Positions 43,281 through 50,055 of a stretch of 64,000 nt of DNA are shown here, one piece after another. The stretch's first letter is position 1. Each line of letters opens with the position of its first letter. The notes under the pieces were generated by a model that saw only the letters and a program-made list of their open reading frames with translations, was not told where the DNA came from and did not search any database. Made by a program: the position numbers and the translations under genes. The stretch comes from Chryseobacterium phosphatilyticum (GTDB lineage Bacteria; Bacteroidota; Bacteroidia; Flavobacteriales; Weeksellaceae). Location: positions 875,631 through 939,630 of the forward strand of contig NZ_PPED02000002.1 in the NCBI RefSeq assembly GCF_002899825.2, in the 5' to 3' direction.

Positions 43281-43955
43281 ATGAGCAAAAAAATTCTTTT
43301 AATAGACGACGAACTGGACATTTTAGAGATTCTGTCTTACAATTTGGAAAAAGAAGGCTATGATATCTATACAGCCACTAATGGTAATGAAGGTATAGAA
43401 AAAGCAAAGGAAATTATTCCCGATTTGATCCTACTAGATGTAATGATGCCTGAGAAAGATGGTATTGAAACCTGTCAGGAACTTCGTAAAGTGAAAGAAC
43501 TTCAAAAAACACTTATCGTTTTCCTTTCCGCAAGAAGCGAAGAGTTTTCTCAGTTGGCAGGCTTCCAGGCAGGTGCCAATGATTATATCGTAAAACTGAT
43601 CAAACCAAAAATTCTTATTTCCAAAGTAAATGCATTATTGCAGTTGACTTCGCAAGTTTCTGAGAATGCTAAGCTGATTGAGATCGGTGATCTTATTATT
43701 GATAAGGATAATTTCAGGGTTTCCAAAAGCGGACAACAATTTCTTCTTCCTAAGAAAGAATTTGATCTGCTTTACCTTCTGGCCTCCAATACAGAAAAAG
43801 TTTTCAAAAGAGAAGAAATTCTGGAAAAAGTTTGGGGGAATGATGTCATTGTAGGAGAAAGAACGATTGATGTTCATATCAGAAGACTTAGAGAAAAATT
43901 AGGGATCAATACCATCCAGACTTTAAAAGGAATTGGATATAAACTGATCGTTTAA
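43281..43955 (+). CDS. OmpR/PhoB-family response regulator
   Basis: A 224-residue regulator. The receiver domain (1-120) has acidic residues DDE near residue 8, phosphoacceptor Asp53 (LLDVMMPEKDG) and the switch Lys105. The DNA-binding winged helix (about 130-224) shows FLLPKKEFDLLYLLASN, EEILEKVWGND and ERTIDVHIRRLREKLG. The receiver's conserved Lys-Pro pair is here Lys105-Leu106 (YIVKLIKPK), a loss of the cis-proline. It is followed 47 bases later by its sensor kinase, and is closest in style to flavobacterial PhoB. Confidence 0.88.
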   Translation: MSKKILLIDDELDILEILSYNLEKEGYDIYTATNGNEGIEKAKEIIPDLILLDVMMPEKDGIETCQELRKVKELQKTLIVFLSARSEEFSQLAGFQAGANDYIVKLIKPKILISKVNALLQLTSQVSENAKLIEIGDLIIDKDNFRVSKSGQQFLLPKKEFDLLYLLASNTEKVFKREEILEKVWGNDVIVGERTIDVHIRRLREKLGINTIQTLKGIGYKLIV

Positions 43956-44002
43956 TCATTTAAAAATCTTAACTTTACGTTCAACCTTAAAATTTTGTAA
44001 AA

Positions 44003-45034
44003 TTGAAATTTTACAGACTTACCCTTGTTGCCTCCTGTCTTTTGACATTGGTGATGCTTTTCTTAGTGGTCGTTTTTGACTCACTAAAGGATATCTACTA
44101 CAATACTCCTTACTTTACACCGGGATTTATACTATGTGTTTTCCTGATCTTTGCAATCAACTTTGTAGTATTGGAGCTTCTTTTTAGTTATTATGGAAAA
44201 AAACAGGTCAGAGGACTTTCTGAAATGCTTCCTCAGGAAATCGTTCATGATAACGATGAAAACATGACCATTAAAGAATTGGGGGAGAGATTTTCCGATC
44301 TCAATCAACAGAAGGTAACAGAAATTGATATGATGAAGGATATGGAGAGCTACCGTAAAGAATATATCGGCAATGTTTCTCACGAACTTAAAACTCCTTT
44401 ATTTTCTATTCAGGGATATGTGGAAACTTTAAGAGATGGTGGGGTAGACAATCTTACCATCAGAGACAAATACCTGGAGAGAATTGATATTTCTGTAGAA
44501 AGGCTTATAGCCATTGTTACAGATCTTGATATGATCAACAGATTAGAGGCAGGGGAGATCAATCTTAATGTTTCAAAATTCGATGTTAACCTTCTTATTA
44601 AAGAAATCTTTGATCTTCTTGATCTTGAGGCAGAGAAGCACAATACAACAATGCAAATCCAAACGCTTCACCCACAGATTTTAGTGGAAGCGGATAAACA
44701 GAAAATTTCTCAGGTTTTCATTAACCTGATCTCAAATGCAATCCATTACGCCAACAGACAGGAAGCAAAAGTGATTGTAAAAACAAGTGTTTTAAAAAAT
44801 AAAGTACTCATTGAGGTCATCGATAATGGAATGGGAATCAAATCTGAAATCCTTCCAAGAATTTTCGAAAGATTCTATAGGGTAGAAACCAGCAGAAGCA
44901 GAAGAGAAGGGGGTTCTGGGTTGGGATTGGCCATTGTAAAGCATATTCTTGAAGCTCACAATGAAAACATTACCGTAGAAAGTGTTTATCTTGAAGGCAC
45001 CAAATTCAGTTTTATGCTTGAAAAAAGCAAATAA
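44003..45034 (+). CDS. PhoR-like sensor histidine kinase
   Basis: A 343-residue kinase using TTG at 44003. Two membrane segments (about 8-28 and 37-62) are joined by a short loop, so no large periplasmic sensor is present; signals are probably received in the membrane or cytoplasm, as in PhoR. The H-box is NVSHELKTPLFSIQGYVETL, the N-box FINLISNAIHYA, and the G-boxes DNGMGIKSE and GGSGLGLAIVKHI. It pairs with the response regulator directly upstream. Control of the divergent TonB receptor is inference. Confidence 0.88.
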   Translation: MKFYRLTLVASCLLTLVMLFLVVVFDSLKDIYYNTPYFTPGFILCVFLIFAINFVVLELLFSYYGKKQVRGLSEMLPQEIVHDNDENMTIKELGERFSDLNQQKVTEIDMMKDMESYRKEYIGNVSHELKTPLFSIQGYVETLRDGGVDNLTIRDKYLERIDISVERLIAIVTDLDMINRLEAGEINLNVSKFDVNLLIKEIFDLLDLEAEKHNTTMQIQTLHPQILVEADKQKISQVFINLISNAIHYANRQEAKVIVKTSVLKNKVLIEVIDNGMGIKSEILPRIFERFYRVETSRSRREGGSGLGLAIVKHILEAHNENITVESVYLEGTKFSFMLEKSK

Positions 45035-45086
45035 TTCCGGCAAAATGTAAGAAAAAAAAATATTTTAAAAAATCCTGAAATATTTT

Positions 45087-45115
45087 TTTGTCACATGTCA
45101 TTTATTATATATTTG
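45087..45115 (+). promoter_or_regulatory. Promoter of the pRiA4b ORF-3-like gene
   Basis: TTTG (45087-45090), a 17-base gap and TATATTTG (45108-45115), close to the Bacteroidota -33/-7 layout. The start codon is 53 bases downstream. Confidence 0.55.
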
Positions 45116-45168
45116 CACCATAGATTTATCATAATTATAAAGGCAAAAAAGTAATTTAAGAAACTGAT

Positions 45169-45765
45169 ATGGTTTACAAAATCCGCGTAATATTAGATGC
45201 GAAAGAGGATATTTTCCGAGATATTGAAGTTAAGGGAAAACAAACGTTATGGAACTTACATTTAGGAATTAAAAGTGCATTCAGTCTGCAAGGAGACGAG
45301 CTTTCTGCTTTCAACTTGTTGGAAAGTGACGGAACGATTGTAAAAAGTGTTCCGTTGGAAGATATGAGTGATGACGGTGATGGTGAGATTATGTCAGACG
45401 TGTACATTGATGAAGCTTTTGCAAATGTAGGGGACAAAGCTCAGTTCCAGTATGGACTTCTTGACCTTTGGGAATTCTTCTGTGAGCTGGTAGAAATAAT
45501 TGAAGAAACAAAAGCTGTAAATTATCCGATTACAGTATACAGATTTGGAAATGTTCCTTTGAAAGCACCAAGTAAAAACGGAAGTGCAGGAGGATCTAAA
45601 AAGAAATCAGCAATGCCTCTTACAGATGATGAGTTCGGCTTTGAAGATGATTTTGGATCTGGAGGAAACTTTTCTGATGAAGATGATAGCTTCGATGACG
45701 AGGAAGAAGAAGACTACAATGATGATGTTTTCGACGACGAGGATGATAACGACGATGAAAGATAG
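45169..45765 (+). CDS. pRiA4b ORF-3-like protein with acidic tail
   Basis: A 198-residue protein. Residues 1-130 (MVYKIRVILDAKEDIFRDIEV, TLWNLHLGIKSAF, FQYGLLDLWEFFCELVEII) fit the pRiA4b ORF-3 / IS1096 TnpR-like family, which is widespread on chromosomes and of unknown role despite its name. The last 50 residues are almost entirely Asp and Glu (DEDDSFDDEEEEDYNDD), giving a strongly acidic, disordered tail. The gene stands alone with its own promoter and terminator. It is not part of a transposon here. Confidence 0.82.
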   Translation: MVYKIRVILDAKEDIFRDIEVKGKQTLWNLHLGIKSAFSLQGDELSAFNLLESDGTIVKSVPLEDMSDDGDGEIMSDVYIDEAFANVGDKAQFQYGLLDLWEFFCELVEIIEETKAVNYPITVYRFGNVPLKAPSKNGSAGGSKKKSAMPLTDDEFGFEDDFGSGGNFSDEDDSFDDEEEEDYNDDVFDDEDDNDDER

Positions 45766-45788
45766 GAAATAAAGATATATAAATATAG

Positions 45789-45818
45789 CCCCGGATTTTT
45801 TTAATCCGGGGTTTTTTT
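45789..45818 (+). terminator. Terminator of the acidic protein gene
   Basis: Stem ccccggatt (45789-45797) with aatccgggg (45803-45811), then seven T. Confidence 0.88.
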
Positions 45819-45943
45819 GTGAAAGCTGAAAGACTGAGGAAGCAAGAAGACAAATCTTAGATAATAACGAAATAGAAAAATTTGTTTTCTTGATCATTTT
45901 GCTTTCTTTGTATCAATGGCTACTTCTTTTTATCATTTTCCCT

Positions 45944-45951
45944 TATTTTTG
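45944..45951 (+). promoter_or_regulatory. -7 element of the GH13 lipoprotein gene
   Basis: TATTTTTG fits TAnnTTTG; the leader to the ATG at 45966 would be very short (about 8 bases). No -33 element at standard spacing. Confidence 0.35.
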
Positions 45952-45965
45952 TTAAAAATAGATTA

Positions 45966-47315
45966 ATGAAAAAATTAATTTTATTAGCTATAATTGGTCT
46001 GGGAATTGTTTCCTGTACCACTCAAAAAAGAACCGGAAAGATGACAGCATTGCCAAAAGATTGGAAACACACCACAAATATCTACGAAGTAAATATCAGA
46101 CAATATACGCAGGAAGGCACTTTTAAAGCATTTGCAAAAGAAATGCCCCGACTGAAGTCAATGGGAGTGCAAACCCTTTGGTTGATGCCAATTACTCCAA
46201 TTGCTCAGCAGAATAAAAAAGGAAGTCTGGGAAGTCCTTATGCCGCTGAAGATTATACCTCCGTTAATCCGGAGTTTGGAACGTTGGATGATTTTAAGGA
46301 TATGGTAAACGAAGCTCACCGACTGGGATTTAATGTTATCATCGATTGGGTAGCTAATCATACCGGGTGGGATCATACATGGACAAAAACACATCCCGAA
46401 TTTTACTTAAAAGATCCGGATGGAAAATTTCACATCGCTTCAGGTATGGATGACATCATCGAACTGGACTACAAAAACCAGGAAATGCGACAGGCTATGA
46501 TTGATGCTATGAAATTTTGGGTAAGAGAAACCAATATTGATGGTTTCAGATGTGATCTGGCTTCGTGGGTAGAAGTAGATTTCTGGGAGCAGGCCCGTCC
46601 TGAAGTAGAAAAAATAAAACCTCTTTTCTGGTTGGGAGAATTTGATGAATTGGAAAGCCCTGAATACGGAAAAGTTTTTGATGCAAGCTATTCCTGGAAA
46701 TGGATGCATAAATCAGCCGATTATTATAAGAACAACGAACCTCTCCAGGAATTGAAAGACTTACTGGTACAATATTCCAATATTGGAGATACTTCTATGA
46801 GGGCATGGTTTACCTCTAATCATGATGAAAATTCCTGGAATGGAACAGAATATGAAAAATATGCAGTGATTGCTAAACCCATGGCAGTATTCTCTGCAAC
46901 ATGGAATGGTATTCCATTATTATATTCAGGGCAGGAGCTTCCCAATATGAAAAGACTGGAATTTTTTGAAAAAGATGTCATCAAGTGGACCAATACCTAT
47001 CAGGTGGCTGGTTTTTATAAAACATTATTGAATCTAAAAGCTTCTAATGCCGCTTTAAGAGGCGGAGATCCAAATGTTACCACTTATCTTTTGAATACCA
47101 CTGCTAATGACAAGATACTGGCGTATGTAAGAAAAAATGGGAAAAACGAGGTACTGGTCGTCTTGAATATGTCTAAAGAACCAGTAAACTTTAGTATAGA
47201 AGATGGAAATTTGTCAGGCACTTTCAGAAATGTTTTTGACAAGATCACGAGAAATTTTGATGATGACAAAAACTTCAGTTTTCAGGTTTCGGACTATGTC
47301 GTATTTGAAAAATAA
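45966..47315 (+). CDS. Alpha-amylase family (GH13) lipoprotein
   Basis: A 449-residue glycosidase with a lipobox signal (LGIVSC). GH13 motifs are VIIDWVANHTG (region I), DGFRCDLASWV (region II, nucleophile Asp), FWLGEFDE (region III, acid Glu) and WFTSNHDENSW (region IV, transition-state Asp). It is anchored in the periplasm or at the surface and should cleave alpha-1,4-glucans such as maltodextrin or starch fragments. It is shorter than many amylases, with a small C-terminal sheet domain. It is not in an operon with other sugar genes here. Confidence 0.9.
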   Translation: MKKLILLAIIGLGIVSCTTQKRTGKMTALPKDWKHTTNIYEVNIRQYTQEGTFKAFAKEMPRLKSMGVQTLWLMPITPIAQQNKKGSLGSPYAAEDYTSVNPEFGTLDDFKDMVNEAHRLGFNVIIDWVANHTGWDHTWTKTHPEFYLKDPDGKFHIASGMDDIIELDYKNQEMRQAMIDAMKFWVRETNIDGFRCDLASWVEVDFWEQARPEVEKIKPLFWLGEFDELESPEYGKVFDASYSWKWMHKSADYYKNNEPLQELKDLLVQYSNIGDTSMRAWFTSNHDENSWNGTEYEKYAVIAKPMAVFSATWNGIPLLYSGQELPNMKRLEFFEKDVIKWTNTYQVAGFYKTLLNLKASNAALRGGDPNVTTYLLNTTANDKILAYVRKNGKNEVLVVLNMSKEPVNFSIEDGNLSGTFRNVFDKITRNFDDDKNFSFQVSDYVVFEK

Positions 47316-47381
47316 AACAAGAAGTTATTATAAGGCATGCAGTTGTAAATCCTAACCATAAGGTTTTAAGATATACTGTTT

Positions 47382-47420
47382 CCCCTCTGGTGGAGGGGTG
47401 TCAAAATCTTTGATTTTGAC
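47382..47420. repeat. REP-like double hairpin
   Basis: Two hairpins in a row: cccctc (47382-47387) with gagggg (47393-47398), and gtcaaaatc (47400-47408) with gattttgac (47412-47420), a perfect 9-base stem. It lies between the GH13 and Gre-like genes and may act as a terminator or is a dispersed repeat. Confidence 0.6.
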
Positions 47421-47461
47421 GGGGTGACCCAACCCTGCATATAAAATACCAATAATTTAAA

Positions 47462-47902
47462 ATGAACAAACAAGAAATAGTACATATCATCAAAAGCAAA
47501 ATCACAGATAAAATTCAATATTTTGAAAAACTGATTGCTGAAACCAGAGCTTCCAATAACGATACCAAAAGCTCGATGGGGGATAAATACGAAACCGGTC
47601 GTGAAATGCTTCAGCAAGAAATCAATAATCTTCAGAGACAGCTCAATGAAGTACTGAATCAACAGGGAGTTCTGCAAAAAATAACGACCGATCCTTGTGA
47701 AAAAGTTCAAAACGGAGCTGTTGTAAAAACAAACAAAGGGTTATTTTATATTGCCGCTTCCATGGGAGAAATTACTTCTGAAAATCAGAAGATAATGACA
47801 GTTTCCACAGAATCACCACTGGTGAAGGCTATGTTTGGCAAGAAAATGGGAGAGACCTTTACCATTAACAATATCAACCAGACTATTGAAAATATCTGGT
47901 AG
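47462..47902 (+). CDS. GreA/GreB-like protein
   Basis: A 146-residue protein with an N-terminal coiled coil (IIKSKITDKIQYFEKLIAETR ... MLQQEINNLQRQLNEVLNQQG, in parts) and a C-terminal FKBP-like domain (VKTNKGLFYIAASMGEI, VSTESPLVKAMFGKKMGETFTI). This is the architecture of Gre transcript-cleavage factors, though the acidic tip residues are hard to judge. Many flavobacteria have such Gre-like paralogues besides GreA; the role could be RNA polymerase regulation. Confidence 0.75.
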   Translation: MNKQEIVHIIKSKITDKIQYFEKLIAETRASNNDTKSSMGDKYETGREMLQQEINNLQRQLNEVLNQQGVLQKITTDPCEKVQNGAVVKTNKGLFYIAASMGEITSENQKIMTVSTESPLVKAMFGKKMGETFTINNINQTIENIW

Positions 47903-47920
47903 ATTAACATTTCCTTCATT

Positions 47921-48571
47921 ATGAAATATAAATATTTACTTCTCTTTGTTTTTCTCTTGGGTAGCTTAAGTACCAACGCACAAGTTCGGGCTAGCGTTTC
48001 AGCAAAAACATATGACCTTACTTCAGTAAGTCTTACGGTCGACGGATTCATTGTGACAATGAATTCTGAGGGAACCATTACCGATTTCCATTCCCCGAAT
48101 CAGAACGGTAGAATTGATTATTACGACAATAGCAGTTTTGATCAGTACAGAGCTGGAAAAATTAAAAGTATTGGAAATGTAAAAATTGATTATTGGGATG
48201 ACATGGATCAGCAAAGTGAGAAATATGGCAAGTTAAAAAGTATCGGAAATATCAGGTTGGAGTATTGGGATAATCCTGTTTTTAATGAAGAGAAATTTGG
48301 AAAAGTGAAGAGAATAGGAAGCTATGCTGTTGATTATTGGCCTAAAGACATCATCGATAATAGCAGGTATGGCAAAATTAAATCAATTGGTAATATTTCC
48401 GTTGATTATGGCGTTAAAGATATTATTGATGACAGTAATTATCAGAAACTGATCAAATTTGGCCCGGTACGTCTTGACTACTGGAATGATAAGTTTATTG
48501 AGAAAGCAAAATATGGTCAGGTAAAATCTATCAACGGAAATAATGACGATGTCAGTGTTTTCGTATTATAA
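47921..48571 (+). CDS. Secreted protein of 24-residue repeats
   Basis: A 216-residue secreted protein (signal MKYKYLLLFVFLLGSLSTNAQ). From residue 79 to 198 there are five consecutive units of exactly 24 residues, consensus GK(I/L/V)KSIGN(I/V)x(I/V/L)DYWxxxxxxxxx(Y/F), with a degenerate unit before (GRIDYYDNSSFDQYRA) and a half unit at the end (GQVKSINGN). The regular strand-turn pattern suggests a beta-solenoid or a WD-like sheet with aromatic Tyr-Trp pairs on one face. No family was recognised. It lies directly after the Gre-like gene. Confidence 0.75.
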   Translation: MKYKYLLLFVFLLGSLSTNAQVRASVSAKTYDLTSVSLTVDGFIVTMNSEGTITDFHSPNQNGRIDYYDNSSFDQYRAGKIKSIGNVKIDYWDDMDQQSEKYGKLKSIGNIRLEYWDNPVFNEEKFGKVKRIGSYAVDYWPKDIIDNSRYGKIKSIGNISVDYGVKDIIDDSNYQKLIKFGPVRLDYWNDKFIEKAKYGQVKSINGNNDDVSVFVL

Positions 48572-48688
48572 AAAAATATTTGATAACGCTGATCTGTAGT
48601 GTGCAGATACACAATGTTTAATAGAAAACAGATATTCGTTTCATACAAAGCATTCATAAGATGAATGCTTTTTTTGATGCTTTTTTAC

Positions 48689-48696
48689 TAAATTTG
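48689..48696 (+). promoter_or_regulatory. -7 element of thyA
   Basis: TAAATTTG fits TAnnTTTG and lies 21 bases before the ATG at 48718. Being inside the longer possible frame, it supports 48718 as the real start. Confidence 0.5.
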
Positions 48697-48717
48697 AACC
48701 ATAAAATTTCTTTCAAA

Positions 48718-49512
48718 ATGCAAAATTACCTGGATCTTTTACAACATATTTTAGACAACGGAACAGATAAAACTGATAGAACAGGCACCGGAACAAGAAG
48801 TGTATTCGGATACCAGCTGAGATATGATTTGTCAAAAGGATTTCCCTTGGTAACCACCAAGAAGGTGCATTTAAAGTCAATTATTTATGAATTGCTTTGG
48901 TTTCTGAACGGAGATACCAATATAAAATACCTTAATGATAACGGAGTAAGCATCTGGGATGAATGGGCAGATGAAAATGGAGACTTAGGTCCTGTATATG
49001 GTGCTCAATGGAGAAGCTGGAACGGTGCTGACGGAAAAGTAATAGACCAGATTACGGAAGTTATTGACCAGATCAAAAAAAATCCTGATTCCAGAAGATT
49101 GATCGTTTCAGCCTGGAATGTTGCTGAGATTCCGAATATGGCATTGGCGCCTTGTCATGCATTATTTCAATTTTATGTAGCCGACGGAAAACTGTCATTG
49201 CAACTTTACCAGAGAAGTGCAGATGTTTTCCTTGGGGTACCTTTTAACATTGCAAGCTATGCTTTGCTTTTAATGATGGTAGCACAGGTTTGTGATCTTG
49301 AAGTAGGGGATTATGTTCATAGTTTTGGAGATGTTCATATTTACAATAATCACTTTGAACAAGTAAACAGACAACTTTCAAGAGATACAAGACCGCTTCC
49401 GATAATGAAACTGAATCCCGGAATTAAAGATATTTTCAGTTTTAAATTTGAAGACTTTACGCTGGAAAATTATGACCCACATCCGGGAATCAAGGCTCCG
49501 GTAGCGATTTAA
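48718..49512 (+). CDS. thyA: Thymidylate synthase
   Basis: A 264-residue enzyme making dTMP from dUMP with methylene-tetrahydrofolate. The catalytic Cys146 lies in [11 protein letters not shown], with RRLIVSAWN (phosphate Arg) and [24 protein letters not shown] and the C-terminal VAI all matching ThyA. The residue number equals that of the E. coli enzyme, which supports the chosen start [13 protein letters not shown] over an upstream ATG at 48661. Confidence 0.96.
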   Translation: MQNYLDLLQHILDNGTDKTDRTGTGTRSVFGYQLRYDLSKGFPLVTTKKVHLKSIIYELLWFLNGDTNIKYLNDNGVSIWDEWADENGDLGPVYGAQWRSWNGADGKVIDQITEVIDQIKKNPDSRRLIVSAWNVAEIPNMALAPCHALFQFYVADGKLSLQLYQRSADVFLGVPFNIASYALLLMMVAQVCDLEVGDYVHSFGDVHIYNNHFEQVNRQLSRDTRPLPIMKLNPGIKDIFSFKFEDFTLENYDPHPGIKAPVAI

Positions 49513-49644
49513 ATATTTCCGATATTCTTTATAACTCTTGCGTATAACAGAAGCGTGAATGAAATTTTTTCACAAATAAGAACAAAAGCGAGGCTTATAA
49601 ATTAACATCTATCTCCACGCGCTTATTTCAATTTTATATATACT

Positions 49645-49672
49645 TTCCCGGATTCAATTCCGGGAATTTTTT
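49645..49672 (+). terminator. Terminator of thyA
   Basis: Stem ttcccgg (49645-49651) with ccgggaa (49660-49666), then six T. The remainder of the 302-base gap 49513-49814 holds AT-rich sequence and no gene. Confidence 0.7.
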
Positions 49673-49814
49673 ATGTAATACAGATTATATAAAAAATCAC
49701 TTTGTTTTTCTACCTGTTTTATGTGAAAATATCCCTTAAAAAAGGATAAACAGAGCTATTGTTTCTAAAATAAGTTTTAAATTTGAAAGAACTTGATTTT
49801 AATTATAATAGATC

Positions 49815-50045
49815 ATGAAGTACTTAAAAATTAATATTGAAGAAAGCGCAGATATTGAAATACTGAAAAATGTTATACTTCAATTAAAGGGTGTGAGTTC
49901 CGCAGAAATCATCGATGAAGAGAATCCCGAAAGTGAGCTGAAAAAAGCTTTTGCCAAAACAAAAGAACAGCTGAAAACAGGAGATTATGAAACCTTGGTC
50001 AATGATATTTTTGACATCCTGACAAAAAATAATTCTAAAAAATAA
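49815..50045 (+). CDS. Small helical protein, antitoxin-like
   Basis: A 76-residue protein: a short strand MKYLKINIEE, then helices (ADIEILKNVILQLKGVSSAEI, LKKAFAKTKEQLKTGDYETLV). The layout resembles small antitoxin-type proteins, but no toxin gene follows; the next gene is an aminopeptidase 10 bases on. Function unknown. Confidence 0.55.
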   Translation: MKYLKINIEESADIEILKNVILQLKGVSSAEIIDEENPESELKKAFAKTKEQLKTGDYETLVNDIFDILTKNNSKK

Positions 50046-50055
50046 TAAAATAGAG

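Noticed and set aside
45169..45765. Calling this gene a transposase because of its family name
   Set aside because: No catalytic DDE or recombinase motif and no terminal repeats are present; the family is a passenger or host protein.
45607..45897. Minus-strand frames opposite the acidic tail gene
   Set aside because: They arise from the Asp/Glu codon repeats read in reverse and cross a terminator hairpin.
48661..48717. Upstream ATG for thyA
   Set aside because: The promoter -7 motif TAAATTTG falls inside this extension, and the catalytic Cys numbering supports the start at 48718.
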